Source: a virus. From it: a DNA stretch of 34,653 nt. The stretch is from positions 1-34,653 of IMG/VR virus record IMGVR_UViG_3300027759_000243; one strand, given 5' to 3'. The notes beneath the pieces are model-generated. The model did not search any database and was not told the DNA's origin. It saw nothing but the letters and a program-made list of their open reading frames with translations. Both the position numbers and the translations under genes were made by a program. Of the stretch, positions 7,425-16,697 are shown one piece after another. The stretch's first letter is position 1, and every line of letters starts with the position of its first letter.

Positions 7425-9197
7425 ATGGCTGTTTCTAAGAAGTTTACAGCCACAACTACTTCTCTAGCTTCCCCAATTGGGGGCTGGAACGCTAGGGATT
7501 CGTTAGCTGAAATGAACCCTTTAGATGCGGTTCAGTTAGTTAATTTTTTCCCTACGCCTACCGATGTAACCCTCAGAAAAGGTTATACAAAGACTTCTAT
7601 TGGGATCACAGGGGAAGTTCAAACCCTGATGAATTACGCTAATTACAACGGCACAAACACGCTATTTGCTATTGCAAACGGGGTTATTTATAACGCATCA
7701 ACTTCTACAGCTACTTCTGTATTAACAGGTTTAACTAACAGCAAATTTCAACATTGCATGATTAGTACCGATGGTGGCAACTTTTTAATAGCTGTAAACG
7801 GCACAGACCCAGCTATTATTTATGATGGTACACGCTGGTACAGAATGGCTACTACCACCACCGCACAGACTATTTCAACCATTACAAGGGGCGGAACAGG
7901 TAATCTTACCGCTACTGTAACTACAGCTTCTCCGCACGGTTTGGCATCTACTAACCGTGTAACCATTTCAGGTGCTACCGAAGCCAATTACAACGGAACT
8001 TACTCTATTACCGTAACAGGTGCTTCAACCTTTACCTACACAATGGCTACCGCACCTGCGGCTAATGCCACCGTAGTTGGAAGTTATACCGTTCTAGGCA
8101 TCACAGGCGTAAACAGCAACACGCTAATTAATATCAATATGTGCCAAAACAGATTGTTTTTTGTGCAAAAGAACAGCATGACTTTTTGGTATTTGCCTGT
8201 TGAATCCATCGGTGGTGCGGCATTAGATTTTCCATTAGGTGCTATTGCTCGTTCAGGCGGTTACCTGCAAGCAATGGGTACTTGGACATTAGACGCTGGT
8301 TATGGAGTAGATGACTTATCCGCTTTTGTTACCAGCATGGGCGAAGTTATTGTTTACAAGGGTACAAACCCTAGCGATCCTAATGCTTGGTCTGAAGTTG
8401 GTGTATGGCAGATGGGTCAAACCTTTGCTAGACGCTGTTTCTTTAAGTTTGGCGGTGATTTATTGCTACTAACCCAAGATGGTTTAGTGCCAATGTCTGC
8501 GGCTCTGCAATCTTCACGCTTAGACCCTCGTATTAACCTAACCGACAAGATTTTTTATGCTGTAAGCCAAGCGGCTACCAATTTTTACGCTGAATTTGGC
8601 TGGCAAATCAATTATTTTGCTAGTGAAAATATGCTCATTTTGAATATTCCTGTAGGCACAGGATATGAGCAATATGTAATGCACACCATTACAAAGTCTT
8701 GGGCTAGATTTACTGGGGTAAACGCTATATGTTGGGAAGTAGCGGCAGACAACAAGATTTATTTTGGCGGTAACGGGTTTGTTGCCCAATTTTATTCCGA
8801 CACTTCTGATGCTGGATCAAACATTGTTGCAAACGCACAGCAAGCCTACAGCTATTTTAACAGCAGGGGACAGCTTAAACGCTTTACCCTAGTTCGCCCT
8901 ATACTACAGACAAATTATGGCTTACCGACCGTTTTATGCGGTATTAGCACGGATTTTGACACAGTACCGCTTACCAATCAGATAGCCTTTAATCCATCTA
9001 CATTGGATGCAGGTATTTGGGACACGGCATTATGGGATAACGCTAACTGGGGCGGTAATCTTGTGGTCACTAGATTGTGGCAAGGGGTCAACGGACTTGG
9101 ATTTAGCGGTTCTATCAACTTGAATGTGGCATCGCAAGGTATTGAGTTTCATTGGGCATCAACCGATTATGTAATGGAAAAAGGTGGAGTGCTGTAG
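7425..9197 (+). CDS. Tail nozzle / stabilisation-type tail protein
   Basis: This 590-aa beta-rich protein has N-terminal SPIGGWNARDSLAEMNPLDA, a pattern shared by large tail proteins next to head-tail adaptors in many podovirus-like phages. Residues 150-220 form an inserted Ig-like beta module (ASPHGLASTNRVTISG...NGTYSITVTG). The rest resembles propeller-like repeats with many Trp/Tyr. It is likely part of the short tail, like P22 gp10 or T7 gp12 in role. It ends TAGTG, overlapping the next GTG start by one base. Confidence 0.65.
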   Translation: MAVSKKFTATTTSLASPIGGWNARDSLAEMNPLDAVQLVNFFPTPTDVTLRKGYTKTSIGITGEVQTLMNYANYNGTNTLFAIANGVIYNASTSTATSVLTGLTNSKFQHCMISTDGGNFLIAVNGTDPAIIYDGTRWYRMATTTTAQTISTITRGGTGNLTATVTTASPHGLASTNRVTISGATEANYNGTYSITVTGASTFTYTMATAPAANATVVGSYTVLGITGVNSNTLININMCQNRLFFVQKNSMTFWYLPVESIGGAALDFPLGAIARSGGYLQAMGTWTLDAGYGVDDLSAFVTSMGEVIVYKGTNPSDPNAWSEVGVWQMGQTFARRCFFKFGGDLLLLTQDGLVPMSAALQSSRLDPRINLTDKIFYAVSQAATNFYAEFGWQINYFASENMLILNIPVGTGYEQYVMHTITKSWARFTGVNAICWEVAADNKIYFGGNGFVAQFYSDTSDAGSNIVANAQQAYSYFNSRGQLKRFTLVRPILQTNYGLPTVLCGISTDFDTVPLTNQIAFNPSTLDAGIWDTALWDNANWGGNLVVTRLWQGVNGLGFSGSINLNVASQGIEFHWASTDYVMEKGGVL

Positions 9198-9610
9198 TGC
9201 TATGTTTTGAAAAAGATTTATTAGGGCCATTTATTGCCCAAAAGTTAAACATGGTATGGACACCCGAAAATTCCACAACAATTGGTTGGGTTAAAGATGA
9301 AATAGAAGCAGTAGTTTGGTATGAGGATTTTAATAAAAAGTCGGTAACTTGCCATATTTACCTTGAAAAAGGGTTAAATAAGCAATATTTAGCTACCATT
9401 TTTGACTATCCTTTTATACAATTAGGGGTAGATAAGATTGTTGCCCCAGTAGTAAGCAGTAACGACAAGTCGGTAGAGTTTGTCAAGAAATTGGGGTTTG
9501 AGGAACAAGCACGATTACTTGATGTTTTTCCTACTGGAGATTTGTTGTTTTTTGTAATGTCAAAAGACAAATGTAGATTTTTAGGAGAAAGATATGGGAA
9601 AGTCAGCTAG
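9197..9610 (+). CDS. GNAT-like N-acetyltransferase
   Basis: An upstream ATG exists (9152), but the AAGGTGGAG site favours GTG 9197, which gives 137 aa and a one-base overlap with the tail gene. The C-terminal half has the GNAT pattern: a beta-strand with IVAPVVSSNDKSVEFVKKLG followed by FEEQARLLDVF (motif A/B-like 'N-x-x-S-x-x-F-x-K-x-G-F'). The classical Q/RxxGxG/A loop is poorly conserved. Such genes are common within phage structural operons; the target is unknown. Its 3' end overlaps the next gene by 17 nt. Confidence 0.65.
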   Translation: MLCFEKDLLGPFIAQKLNMVWTPENSTTIGWVKDEIEAVVWYEDFNKKSVTCHIYLEKGLNKQYLATIFDYPFIQLGVDKIVAPVVSSNDKSVEFVKKLGFEEQARLLDVFPTGDLLFFVMSKDKCRFLGERYGKVS

Positions 9611-10625
9611 TGCTCCCCCAGCACCCGACTACGCAAGTGCGGCAAAGGAAACAGCAGCAGGTAATTTAGATGCGGCAAGAGCCGCTACTGCTGCCAATCG
9701 TGTAAATCAAGTTACCCCTTACGGTAATTTAAACTACACCATTAGCGGTCAAGACCCTTATGGCAATCCTACTTGGACAGCTACACAATCCCTTGCTCCT
9801 GCACAACAACAGCTTTTAGATTACCAAAATCAAACCAGTTTAGGTCTTGGTGAACTTACTGGTAAAGGCTTGGGTTATGTCAACACCATGCTTGATAAGC
9901 CTTTTGATACAAGCCAATTGCCAACCACAGGGTTTAATCCTAGCCAAAGCTACCAAGATGCGTATATGCAAAGACTTGCACCCCAAATACAACAGGGTCG
10001 TGAAGCATTAAGCGTTGATTTGGCTAATAGGGGTATACCCGTAGGTTCAGAAGCATACAAACGAGCAATGATGACACAGGGTCAAAAAGAAAATGATCTG
10101 TTAGCCGCTGCAACTACTCAAGGCTTTGGCGTTGGTCAACAAGCCCGTCAATCTGCCTTGCAAGAACAAGCCTATTTGCGTAACGAACCACTCAATACAT
10201 TAAGTGCTGTAAGAACTGGAGCACAAGTGCAAGGCCCTAGCTTTGTAAACTCTGCACAACAAGCTACAACGGCTGGCCCTGATATTTTGGGTGCAACACA
10301 GATGGGTTATAACGCCCAATTAGGTGCGGCTAATGCTCAAAATGCGGCTAATAACGCAATGACAAGCGGTTTATTTAGTCTTGGCGGTGCTGGATTGATT
10401 GGTATGTCGGATATTCGCACAAAAGAAAACATTGAAATCATTGGCGTAGCTAATAACGGTTTGACTGTTTACAAATACGAATACAAACCTGAGTTTAAAG
10501 ACCACGAATTAGCTGGTCATGGAACTCATTACGGCTACATGGCTCAAGAAGTAGAGCAGGTCTATCCTTATGCAGTTAAAACCTTAAATGACGGCTATAA
10601 AGTCGTAGATTACGGACTACTATGA
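9594..10625 (+). CDS. Virion protein with C-terminal S74 chaperone domain
   Basis: This 343-aa protein follows AGGAGAAAGAT. The N-terminus is SAPPAPDYASAAKETAAGN, then a long Ala/Gln helical region. Near residue 272 begins an intramolecular chaperone (peptidase S74) domain: SDIRTKENIEIIG, YKYEYKPEF, HYGYMAQEVEQVYPYAV and VDYGLL. The Ser at the junction and the nearby Lys form the usual self-cleavage dyad. The domain is normally at the end of fibres and tailspikes; here it is fused to an internal-type protein. It overlaps the next gene as ATGA. Confidence 0.75.
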   Translation: MGKSASAPPAPDYASAAKETAAGNLDAARAATAANRVNQVTPYGNLNYTISGQDPYGNPTWTATQSLAPAQQQLLDYQNQTSLGLGELTGKGLGYVNTMLDKPFDTSQLPTTGFNPSQSYQDAYMQRLAPQIQQGREALSVDLANRGIPVGSEAYKRAMMTQGQKENDLLAAATTQGFGVGQQARQSALQEQAYLRNEPLNTLSAVRTGAQVQGPSFVNSAQQATTAGPDILGATQMGYNAQLGAANAQNAANNAMTSGLFSLGGAGLIGMSDIRTKENIEIIGVANNGLTVYKYEYKPEFKDHELAGHGTHYGYMAQEVEQVYPYAVKTLNDGYKVVDYGLL

Positions 10626-10924
10626 ATCCCTATATCCTAATGCCACAACCAATGCAAGATGTTAGCGGTTTGCAGCCTGTATTTCAAAACTTTGGTCAAC
10701 AACAAGCTAACCAGCAAGCGGCACTTGCACAGCAAGGTCAATTGGCACAGCAAGCTGGGCAATCGCAAGGCGGTGGTATGAATCCTTTGGCTATGGCGGC
10801 ATTATTGCGTAAAAAAGACCCAACTAAACCTGAAATGATGGGTGGCAGAGAAACGCCAAATTGGTCAAATCCATACGCTAATTATGATAGCGGTGCAACT
10901 TTAGGTTCTTCAGGAATTGAATAA
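10622..10924 (+). CDS. Gln-rich hypothetical protein
   Basis: 100-aa, low-complexity protein with a central run of Gln/Ala (FQNFGQQQANQQAALAQQG) followed by a Gly-rich hinge and a short MAALLRKKDPTKPEMMG segment. It starts inside the previous stop (ATGA) and ends two bases before the next gene. It probably belongs to the internal virion set by context. No domain recognised. Confidence 0.6.
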   Translation: MNPYILMPQPMQDVSGLQPVFQNFGQQQANQQAALAQQGQLAQQAGQSQGGGMNPLAMAALLRKKDPTKPEMMGGRETPNWSNPYANYDSGATLGSSGIE

Positions 10925-10926
10925 TT

Positions 10927-12042
10927 ATGCCAACTGATATTGGAACATTAACTCCCGAACAGATGTTGCAACAGCAACAGATTTTACGCCAACAAAAAAT
11001 GGCTGAAATGCTTATGCAAAAAGGCATGGAGCAACCACAAGGTCAGATGATTAGTGGGCATTATGTCGCCCCCTCCATTACACAAAATCTTGCTGGTTTA
11101 GCCAATGTTTATTTTGGTCAAAGAGGTGTAGAAAAAGGTGAGCAAGCCCAATTAGATTTAGCTAAAGCTATCCGTGAACAAAAAATGGGTGTATTGGAAA
11201 ATATTAACCAAGCATTAGACGCAGGTGACTTGAAAAAAGCACGGGCTATTGCTACTGCTAATCCTGAATATGCTGGTCAATTTGCCGCACCTTTGATTGC
11301 TAATGCAATTCCTAAAACCCCTGATGCTGTTGCAAAATTCAAGTTTGCACAAACTCCTGAAGGTGGAAATTTTAAAGGCACATTAGCTGATTTTGAAAAT
11401 CAAATGACGCCTTATCAAAAGCAATCATTAGCTTTACAAGCGGCTAGTCAAAACAAGCCACAACTTGTCGAAACAGCTAACGGTTATGTGGCTGTAAACC
11501 CTAACAACCCAAATCAAGCTACACCTGTTATGTTTAATGGTCAGCAATTAATGGGTAATAAAGGCAATTTGCCTGAAGGTGCTACAAAACAAGTAACTGG
11601 TGCTACAAACCTCAAAGATGCCATTGTTAATTACAAAGACACCTTAACAAGCTTTAACACATTAGACATGGTAAATCCTGATGCAAGAGCAAAAATGGGT
11701 AACGCCTACAACAATATGATGTTGCAAGCCAAAGAAGCATACAACTTAGGTGTTTTGAACGGCCCTGACTATGCTATTTTGCAATCAGTAGTCAAAGACC
11801 CAACAAAATTGGGTGCTTTATTGACAAGTAAAGATGCTTTGCAATCACAAGCAAGCGATCTTTCTAAGCAAGCAGACAAAATTATTGAGAATGTGTACAA
11901 AACACACAATAGAACCGTTCCTGCTAACTTGTTAAAACCAACGCCACCTGCTCCATCTGCTAAAAAAGACGGAATCCCTGCTGGAATAACGCCAGCGGAA
12001 TGGAACGCTATGTCCCCTGCTGACCGTAAATTATTCGATTAG
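10927..12042 (+). CDS. Putative internal virion / ejection protein (371 aa)
   Basis: Alpha-helical, Gln/Ala/Lys-rich protein starting MPTDIGTLTPEQMLQQQQIL. A helical region at about 60-140 contains KKARAIATANPEYAGQFAAP, and the C-terminus ends PAEWNAMSPADRKLFD, a short tail motif often seen at the end of phage internal or lysozyme-associated proteins. It has no signal or membrane segment. Between an S74 protein and another long helical protein, it probably enters the cell with DNA or lines the tail. The function is inferred. Confidence 0.55.
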   Translation: MPTDIGTLTPEQMLQQQQILRQQKMAEMLMQKGMEQPQGQMISGHYVAPSITQNLAGLANVYFGQRGVEKGEQAQLDLAKAIREQKMGVLENINQALDAGDLKKARAIATANPEYAGQFAAPLIANAIPKTPDAVAKFKFAQTPEGGNFKGTLADFENQMTPYQKQSLALQAASQNKPQLVETANGYVAVNPNNPNQATPVMFNGQQLMGNKGNLPEGATKQVTGATNLKDAIVNYKDTLTSFNTLDMVNPDARAKMGNAYNNMMLQAKEAYNLGVLNGPDYAILQSVVKDPTKLGALLTSKDALQSQASDLSKQADKIIENVYKTHNRTVPANLLKPTPPAPSAKKDGIPAGITPAEWNAMSPADRKLFD

Positions 12043-12049
12043 GCAAATA

Positions 12050-13801
12050 ATGGCTGAATTTACAATAGAACAACAAAGAGCATTAGCATTAGCTAGGGCT
12101 AGAGCCAGCCTTAATGCAACGCCTGAACAAGGCAATATGTATACTCAGGGTGCTGAAAATATACAGTATTCGCCTGAAGGAACACCGCTAACTACATCTT
12201 CTTATGGCTCTGCTCCTACTGGTGGCACAGAATATGCTAGACAAGCATTAACAACTGCGGCAGCTTTGCCTATAAATGTGGCAACTGGTGTAGCTAAAAA
12301 TGCTGGTGGTCTTGCTCAAACAGTAAACCGTTACTTTGGTGGTGAATCTCAACAAGGAAATCTTTCAAAGCCTGAAGAATTTTTAAACGCTATCAATCAA
12401 ATTGAAACAGGCACACAACAACAATCAGGATCACCAAATTTGCTTAAAGGTGCAAGCATGGTTGGTCAAGCCGCTCCTTATTTAGCTACTGGTGGAAAAA
12501 TTGGGGTTATCCCTAGTTTTGCAAATACTGCAAAAAATGTTGGTCAAGGTGCATTAATTGGTGGTGCTTCTGCATTGGCAACTCCTGAAGAAGTTGGTCT
12601 TACGCCTGAACAATTTAGAGAAGCTAAAAACAAAAATATTGGTATTCAAACAGCATTAGGCGGTGCTTTTCCTATTGCTGGAGAATTAGCATCAAAAACG
12701 GTTAATGTTTTGCGTGGCACAAAATTATCGCCACAAATGCAAACGGCTGTTGCTGAAGCAAGGCAAGCTGGCTATACCGTTCCACCTACGCAAGCTGGTG
12801 GTGGTATTACAAATCGGTTATTAGAAGGTTTAGCTGGCAAATTATCAACTTTGCAAGAAGCTAGTATTAGAAATCAAGATGTTACAAACAAATTAGCCGC
12901 TAAATCATTAGGATTGGCTGATGATGCTGTAATGACACCTGAATTGCTTAAATCGGTTAGAGATAAAGCTGGTCAAGTTTATGACAACATTAGCAATGCA
13001 GGGATTATTGTCCCTAATAAAGGTTTCCACGATGCTTTAGACAAAGCTGGAGAAGCCGCAGTTAAAGCTGAAATGAATTTTCCTAATGCTACTTCTAAAC
13101 AAATATTAGAAACTATTGGTTCTGTTAGAAAAGACGCATTTGATGCTGGTTCTGCAATATCTCGAATTAAACAACTTAGAACTGAAGCAGACATTGCTTA
13201 TCGTGCTGGCAATACCGATCTAGGTAAAGCTACAAAAGAAGCCGCTACAGCTTTAGAAAACGCCATTGAAAATCATTTAAAAAATATTGGTCAACCTGAC
13301 GCTTTAAATAAGTTTAAAGATGCTAGACAACTGATTGCTAAAACTTACACTATTGAAAAAGCACTTAATCCTAAAACGGGTTCTGTAGATGCTAAAGCGT
13401 TAGCAGCCCGTTTAAAGTCTGGCAAACCTATGAGTGGTGAACTTAAAGATATTGGTGAATTTGGTTTAGCATTTCCTAAAGCGTCACAAATGCCTGAAAA
13501 AATTGGTGGAACTATTGGGATTAGCCCATTAGATTACACCGTAGCTGGTCTTACAGGTGGTGCATCAATGCTTGGTGGTGAAAATAAAGAAACAAGTGCT
13601 TTAAATGCTGCTATTGCTTTAGGACTTCGCCCTGCCGCTAGAAAAGCTGTTTTATCAGATTTCATGCAAAACAGACTAATTCAACAGCAAGCCGCACCTA
13701 CTAGTGCAATTAGACAAGCGTTGCCATCATCAGAAGAAGCACAGCAATTGGCTAAAATGTTAATAATGCAACGATCAGGCAATACGGAGAATAGACAATG
13801 A
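12050..13801 (+). CDS. Putative internal virion / ejection protein (583 aa)
   Basis: Long Ala/Gly-rich helical protein. Residues about 60-180 contain hydrophobic Gly/Ala stretches (AAALPINVATGVAKNAGG, GKIGVIPSFANTAKNVGQGA) that could insert in membranes. Residues 230-420 are amphipathic helix with AREAGY-like repeats. The C-terminus is Gln-rich. The layout resembles podovirus ejection proteins, which form a trans-envelope channel; no transglycosylase motif was seen. It overlaps the collar fibre gene by four bases (ATGA). Confidence 0.55.
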   Translation: MAEFTIEQQRALALARARASLNATPEQGNMYTQGAENIQYSPEGTPLTTSSYGSAPTGGTEYARQALTTAAALPINVATGVAKNAGGLAQTVNRYFGGESQQGNLSKPEEFLNAINQIETGTQQQSGSPNLLKGASMVGQAAPYLATGGKIGVIPSFANTAKNVGQGALIGGASALATPEEVGLTPEQFREAKNKNIGIQTALGGAFPIAGELASKTVNVLRGTKLSPQMQTAVAEARQAGYTVPPTQAGGGITNRLLEGLAGKLSTLQEASIRNQDVTNKLAAKSLGLADDAVMTPELLKSVRDKAGQVYDNISNAGIIVPNKGFHDALDKAGEAAVKAEMNFPNATSKQILETIGSVRKDAFDAGSAISRIKQLRTEADIAYRAGNTDLGKATKEAATALENAIENHLKNIGQPDALNKFKDARQLIAKTYTIEKALNPKTGSVDAKALAARLKSGKPMSGELKDIGEFGLAFPKASQMPEKIGGTIGISPLDYTVAGLTGGASMLGGENKETSALNAAIALGLRPAARKAVLSDFMQNRLIQQQAAPTSAIRQALPSSEEAQQLAKMLIMQRSGNTENRQ

Positions 13802-14613
13802 GTAGAAACGGATCGGGTACATATACCCTACCTGCTGGTAATCCAGTAGTAACTAACACAGTAATTAGTTCAACATGGGCTAATAGCACCCTTACTGACC
13901 TTGCCACCGCAATGACAGGTAGCGTAGCGTCTGATGGTCAAACACCTATGACGGGCAACCTTAATTTAGGTAATAACAAGATTATCAATCTTACCGACCC
14001 TACTTCTGCACAAGAAGCCGCTACTAAAGCCTATGTAGATTCTGTTGGTTTTGCTGTAGCACCTAGTACCGCTGGTAATGTTTTAACTTCTAATGGAACT
14101 GTTTGGACTTCTGCACCTATTTCTAAGGTTCTTACTGGTTCTATGCAAATGTGGCCTACCGCTTCCGCACCAACAGGGTATTTATTATGTGCAGGTGCAG
14201 CAGTTTCAAGAGTAACTTACGCTGATTTGTATGCTTTAATTGGCACAACTTATGGTGTAGGCGATGGTTCTACTACCTTTAATCTGCCTGATTTGCGTGG
14301 TCGTTCACCATTTGGTGTAAGCGGTTCTTATGCTTTGGCAAGCACAGGCGGTAGTGCTGATGCGGTTGTAGTAAGCCATACCCATACAGCTACTTCTGTT
14401 GTTACTGATTCAGGTCATAGTCATACAATTCCTTTTGGTGCAAGAATAGGCACAGGCAGCAATACATCTGATAGTCAAGGCGGAAGCACTATTAGCACAA
14501 ACTCTGCAACTACAGGAATTACAGTAGCTACAACTAACGCTTCTGCTGGTGTAAGTGGCACAGGGGCTAATTTATCACCATACCTTGCAATTAACTTCAT
14601 TATTAAAACTTAA
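13798..14613 (+). CDS. Tail fibre with phage tail collar domain
   Basis: 271 aa. The N-terminal part has NTVISSTWANSTLTDLATAM and MTGNLNLGNNKIINL...DPTSAQEAATKAYVD, the repeat-linker motif of phage fibres. Residues about 115-180 form a collar domain (MQMWPTASAPTGYLLCAGAA, YADLYALIGTTYGVGDGSTTFNLPD-type, then LRGRSPFGV). The C-terminus is His-rich (SHTHTATSVV, SGHSHTIPFG) and ends LSPYLAINFIIKT, as in trimeric fibres that bind iron in their tip. It is probably a host-contacting fibre separate from the cluster at 30713-1333. Confidence 0.85.
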   Translation: MSRNGSGTYTLPAGNPVVTNTVISSTWANSTLTDLATAMTGSVASDGQTPMTGNLNLGNNKIINLTDPTSAQEAATKAYVDSVGFAVAPSTAGNVLTSNGTVWTSAPISKVLTGSMQMWPTASAPTGYLLCAGAAVSRVTYADLYALIGTTYGVGDGSTTFNLPDLRGRSPFGVSGSYALASTGGSADAVVVSHTHTATSVVTDSGHSHTIPFGARIGTGSNTSDSQGGSTISTNSATTGITVATTNASAGVSGTGANLSPYLAINFIIKT

Positions 14614-14615
14614 TT

Positions 14616-14783
14616 ATGTCTATTATTGATAAAAACGAAGCCGCTTTGTCTGCACACGAACAAGTTTGTGCTTTTCGTTATGAAACAATCAATGCTCGCT
14701 TAAAAAGACTTGAGCAAATATTAATTGGTTCTGCTGGCTTTATTATTGCCGCACTTGTTTCTATAGCTTTCAAATTAAATTAA
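14616..14783 (+). CDS. Small membrane protein, coiled coil plus TM (55 aa)
   Basis: A 55-aa ORF begins at ATG 14616, two bases after the fibre stop. A polar helix (NARLKRLEQILIG) leads into a C-terminal hydrophobic segment (about 38-52, SAGFIIAALVSIAFKLN). The layout is similar to XhlA-type lysis proteins: cytoplasmic coiled coil, one TM and a few terminal residues. The position before a second coiled-coil/TM protein and a holin supports a role in lysis timing. No experimental analogue can be named. Confidence 0.6.
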   Translation: MSIIDKNEAALSAHEQVCAFRYETINARLKRLEQILIGSAGFIIAALVSIAFKLN

Positions 14784-14787
14784 TGAT

Positions 14788-15237
14788 GTGCCTGATCCAT
14801 TCGGAATATCAGAAGGCGTTAAAGGGCTTTCTAATAGCCTAGATTCAAGCAGAGAAGCTGCTAAAGGCTTATCTAAGAGCATTGAGGGCGTTCAGCAAGA
14901 CGCTACCGATGTAGCCCAGCAAAAAGCCCAAGAAAGACGCAGAGCATTACGAGAAGCAGAGTTTAAGAAACAAACAGCATTAATTAAAGCATTAGAAGAT
15001 TGGCAAAAAAAGAAACAAATTAGCGACCAAGAAGCCAAGCTAAAAATTGATTTTGTTAAGAAATATGGTGCTAAAGAGTGGGATGCAGTATTAAGAATTA
15101 AGCTAGATATTGAGAATATGGAACGCAAAGCAAACGAGGAATTTCAGCACGATTTAAAAGAAGTGCGTAGGGTGCAGTTTTATTGTTTTGCTCTAGCTGC
15201 TTTAATAGCGTGGTATTTAACTTGGGGAATTAAATAA
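14788..15237 (+). CDS. Coiled-coil protein with C-terminal TM (lysis region)
   Basis: GTG start at 14788; nearby ATGs at 14783 and 14786 are in other frames. The protein (149 aa) begins MPDPFGISEGVKGLSNSLDS, then has a long charged coiled coil (about 20-125) and one C-terminal TM (FYCFALAALIAWYLTWGI). The long helix plus C-terminal anchor recalls i-spanin-like or chaperone-like lysis proteins, but spanins anchor at the N-terminus, so the orientation is unusual. It overlaps the holin start (TAATGG) by one base. Confidence 0.6.
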   Translation: MPDPFGISEGVKGLSNSLDSSREAAKGLSKSIEGVQQDATDVAQQKAQERRRALREAEFKKQTALIKALEDWQKKKQISDQEAKLKIDFVKKYGAKEWDAVLRIKLDIENMERKANEEFQHDLKEVRRVQFYCFALAALIAWYLTWGIK

Positions 15238-15731
15238 TGGATTGGTTAGCAAAATTAGCACCTACAATTGCTACTTGTTTGGGTGGCCCTTTAGCTGGTC
15301 TTGCCGTAACTGCGGTGTCTAAAGCTTTAGGAGTAGACGAAGATAAAGTTCAAGATGTCATTGATAGCGGTAAATTAAACGCTGATCAGATTGCCAGCTT
15401 AAAACAAGCTGAAATTGAACTGCAAAAACAGGAACAAGAATTAGGTCTTAATTTTGAACAATTAGCAGTTCAAGATCGTGCTTCTGCCCGTGATTTACAA
15501 AAAGAAACTAAATCAATTATTCCCCCTGTATTGTCTATTCTTGTAACTATTGGATTCTTTGGCATTTTAGGCGGTTTAATGTCAGGTAAAATTATGACTT
15601 CTGATGCCCTAATGCTAATGCTAGGTTCTTTAGGAACTGCTTGGACAGGTATTATTGCGTTTTACTTTGGTTCTTCAGCCAGCAGTCAAGCTAAAGACAA
15701 TATGATTCATAACTCTACCCCAATAAAATGA
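15237..15731 (+). CDS. Holin, GTA 3TM type
   Basis: 164 aa. The N-terminus (about 8-32) is hydrophobic (IATCLGGPLAGLAVTAVSKA), followed by a soluble stretch with LGVDEDKVQDVIDSG, KQAEIELQKQEQEL and QDRASARDLQKETKS, then two C-terminal TMs (SIIPPVLSILVTIGFFGILGG-type and LGSLGTAWTGIIAFYFGSSA). This is the pattern of the three-TM holin family found in gene transfer agents and proteobacterial phages. It would form the hole that frees the endolysin encoded immediately downstream (ATGA overlap). Confidence 0.85.
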   Translation: MDWLAKLAPTIATCLGGPLAGLAVTAVSKALGVDEDKVQDVIDSGKLNADQIASLKQAEIELQKQEQELGLNFEQLAVQDRASARDLQKETKSIIPPVLSILVTIGFFGILGGLMSGKIMTSDALMLMLGSLGTAWTGIIAFYFGSSASSQAKDNMIHNSTPIK

Positions 15732-16147
15732 TAAACAGCCGAAACCTTGATGACCTGATAGCCCCTGCAAAAGAGCGTGTAGAGCGTTTTATTGCCTTGT
15801 GCAAGGATAACGGCATAGACCTGTTAGTTACATCTACATACCGTGATAATGAATCACAACAGGCTTTATATGAACAAGGTAGGACTACAGCTGGAAAGGT
15901 GGTTACTAATGCTAAAGCAGGTGATTCTTGGCATAACTGGCGTTGTGCTGTTGATGTCGTACCTATGGTCAACGGCAAACCTGACTGGGATGGTTCTCAC
16001 CCTGTATGGGCTAAAGTAGGACAACTAGGAAAAGAAGCTGGTTTAGAATGGGCTGGAGAATGGCGTACATTCAAAGAATTAGCCCATTTTCAATACACAG
16101 GTGGTCTTACCCTTACCGACCTTAAAAACGGGCGTCAAATCGCTTAA
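15728..16147 (+). CDS. Endolysin, M15 L,D-/D-peptidase family
   Basis: 139-aa peptidase of the VanY/M15 type. Motifs: TSTYRDNESQQALYEQG (Arg39 of the substrate loop), SWHNWRCAVDVVP (His69 and Asp76 as zinc ligands), and AHFQYTGG (His120, third ligand). Such phage enzymes cut the peptide bridge of murein. There is no signal peptide, so export depends on the holin. It ends the rightward late cluster and overlaps the convergent leftward gene by four bases. Confidence 0.88.
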   Translation: MINSRNLDDLIAPAKERVERFIALCKDNGIDLLVTSTYRDNESQQALYEQGRTTAGKVVTNAKAGDSWHNWRCAVDVVPMVNGKPDWDGSHPVWAKVGQLGKEAGLEWAGEWRTFKELAHFQYTGGLTLTDLKNGRQIA

Positions 16148-16599
16148 AACATTTGTAGGTCAGATTGCGGTATAAAAAAAGCTGAACGGTCACGACCTTT
16201 AACTTCTCTTTTTTGCCAGTATTTTTGCTGTTTACCGTTCTTGCCTAGAATAAAACCCCGTATTTTATAATGCCCGTTTTTACCCGTTAAAAGCCAGTAA
16301 TTCTTATTGTCTTTATCACGGTGGTGAAGTATTAAGTGCCCGTCATCGTACTCTGTAGCCCTAACATCTTCTTTTCCTACATCGTCAGCGTCAGGGTATC
16401 CAACACCTTCCCAATAAACACCCAAATGCTTTGCTAAAGCGTATTCTGATAAAGCACCTTCTATTTGAAGTTTCCAATCAGTATTAACATCAAGACCGTA
16501 CATTGGCCTAGCGTTACGCTTTAAAAATTGTAGATGCCGCAATACGCCAACTTGGGCGGCCATCATTATTTGGGTGTTGGATAAAACTACTTCAATCAT
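16144..16599 (-). CDS. Hypothetical protein, possible nuclease-like fold
   Basis: 151 aa. Conserved-looking blocks are LKIEGALSEYALAKHLGVYW-like (here LQIEGALSEYALAKHLGVYW), YPDADDVGKEDVRATEYDDG, HLILHHRDKDNKNYWLLTG and YKIRGFILGKNGKQQKYW. The E..E.....D....DVRAT spacing recalls the E/D-x-K core of PD-(D/E)XK nucleases, but Lys is replaced by Arg, so the call is tentative. It is the last gene of the leftward module and has no terminator before meeting the endolysin. Confidence 0.6.
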   Translation of the reverse strand: MIEVVLSNTQIMMAAQVGVLRHLQFLKRNARPMYGLDVNTDWKLQIEGALSEYALAKHLGVYWEGVGYPDADDVGKEDVRATEYDDGHLILHHRDKDNKNYWLLTGKNGHYKIRGFILGKNGKQQKYWQKREVKGRDRSAFFIPQSDLQMF

Positions 16600-16688
16600 A
16601 TTGCGTTACCGTGCATTAAATAATTAGTGCCAAACACAATAATTGCAATAAACAATCCCATCAATGCACCTAAAATAAGGTCTTTCAT
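16596..16688 (-). CDS. Small membrane peptide (30 aa)
   Basis: 30-codon ORF (MKDLILGALMGLFIAIIVFG then TNYLMHGNAI). It has a single TM and follows a good AGGAGAT ribosome site; its stop overlaps the ATG of the downstream gene (ATATGA). The coupling and ribosome site support translation. Function unknown. Confidence 0.6.
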   Translation of the reverse strand: MKDLILGALMGLFIAIIVFGTNYLMHGNAI

Positions 16689-16697
16689 GCTGATCTC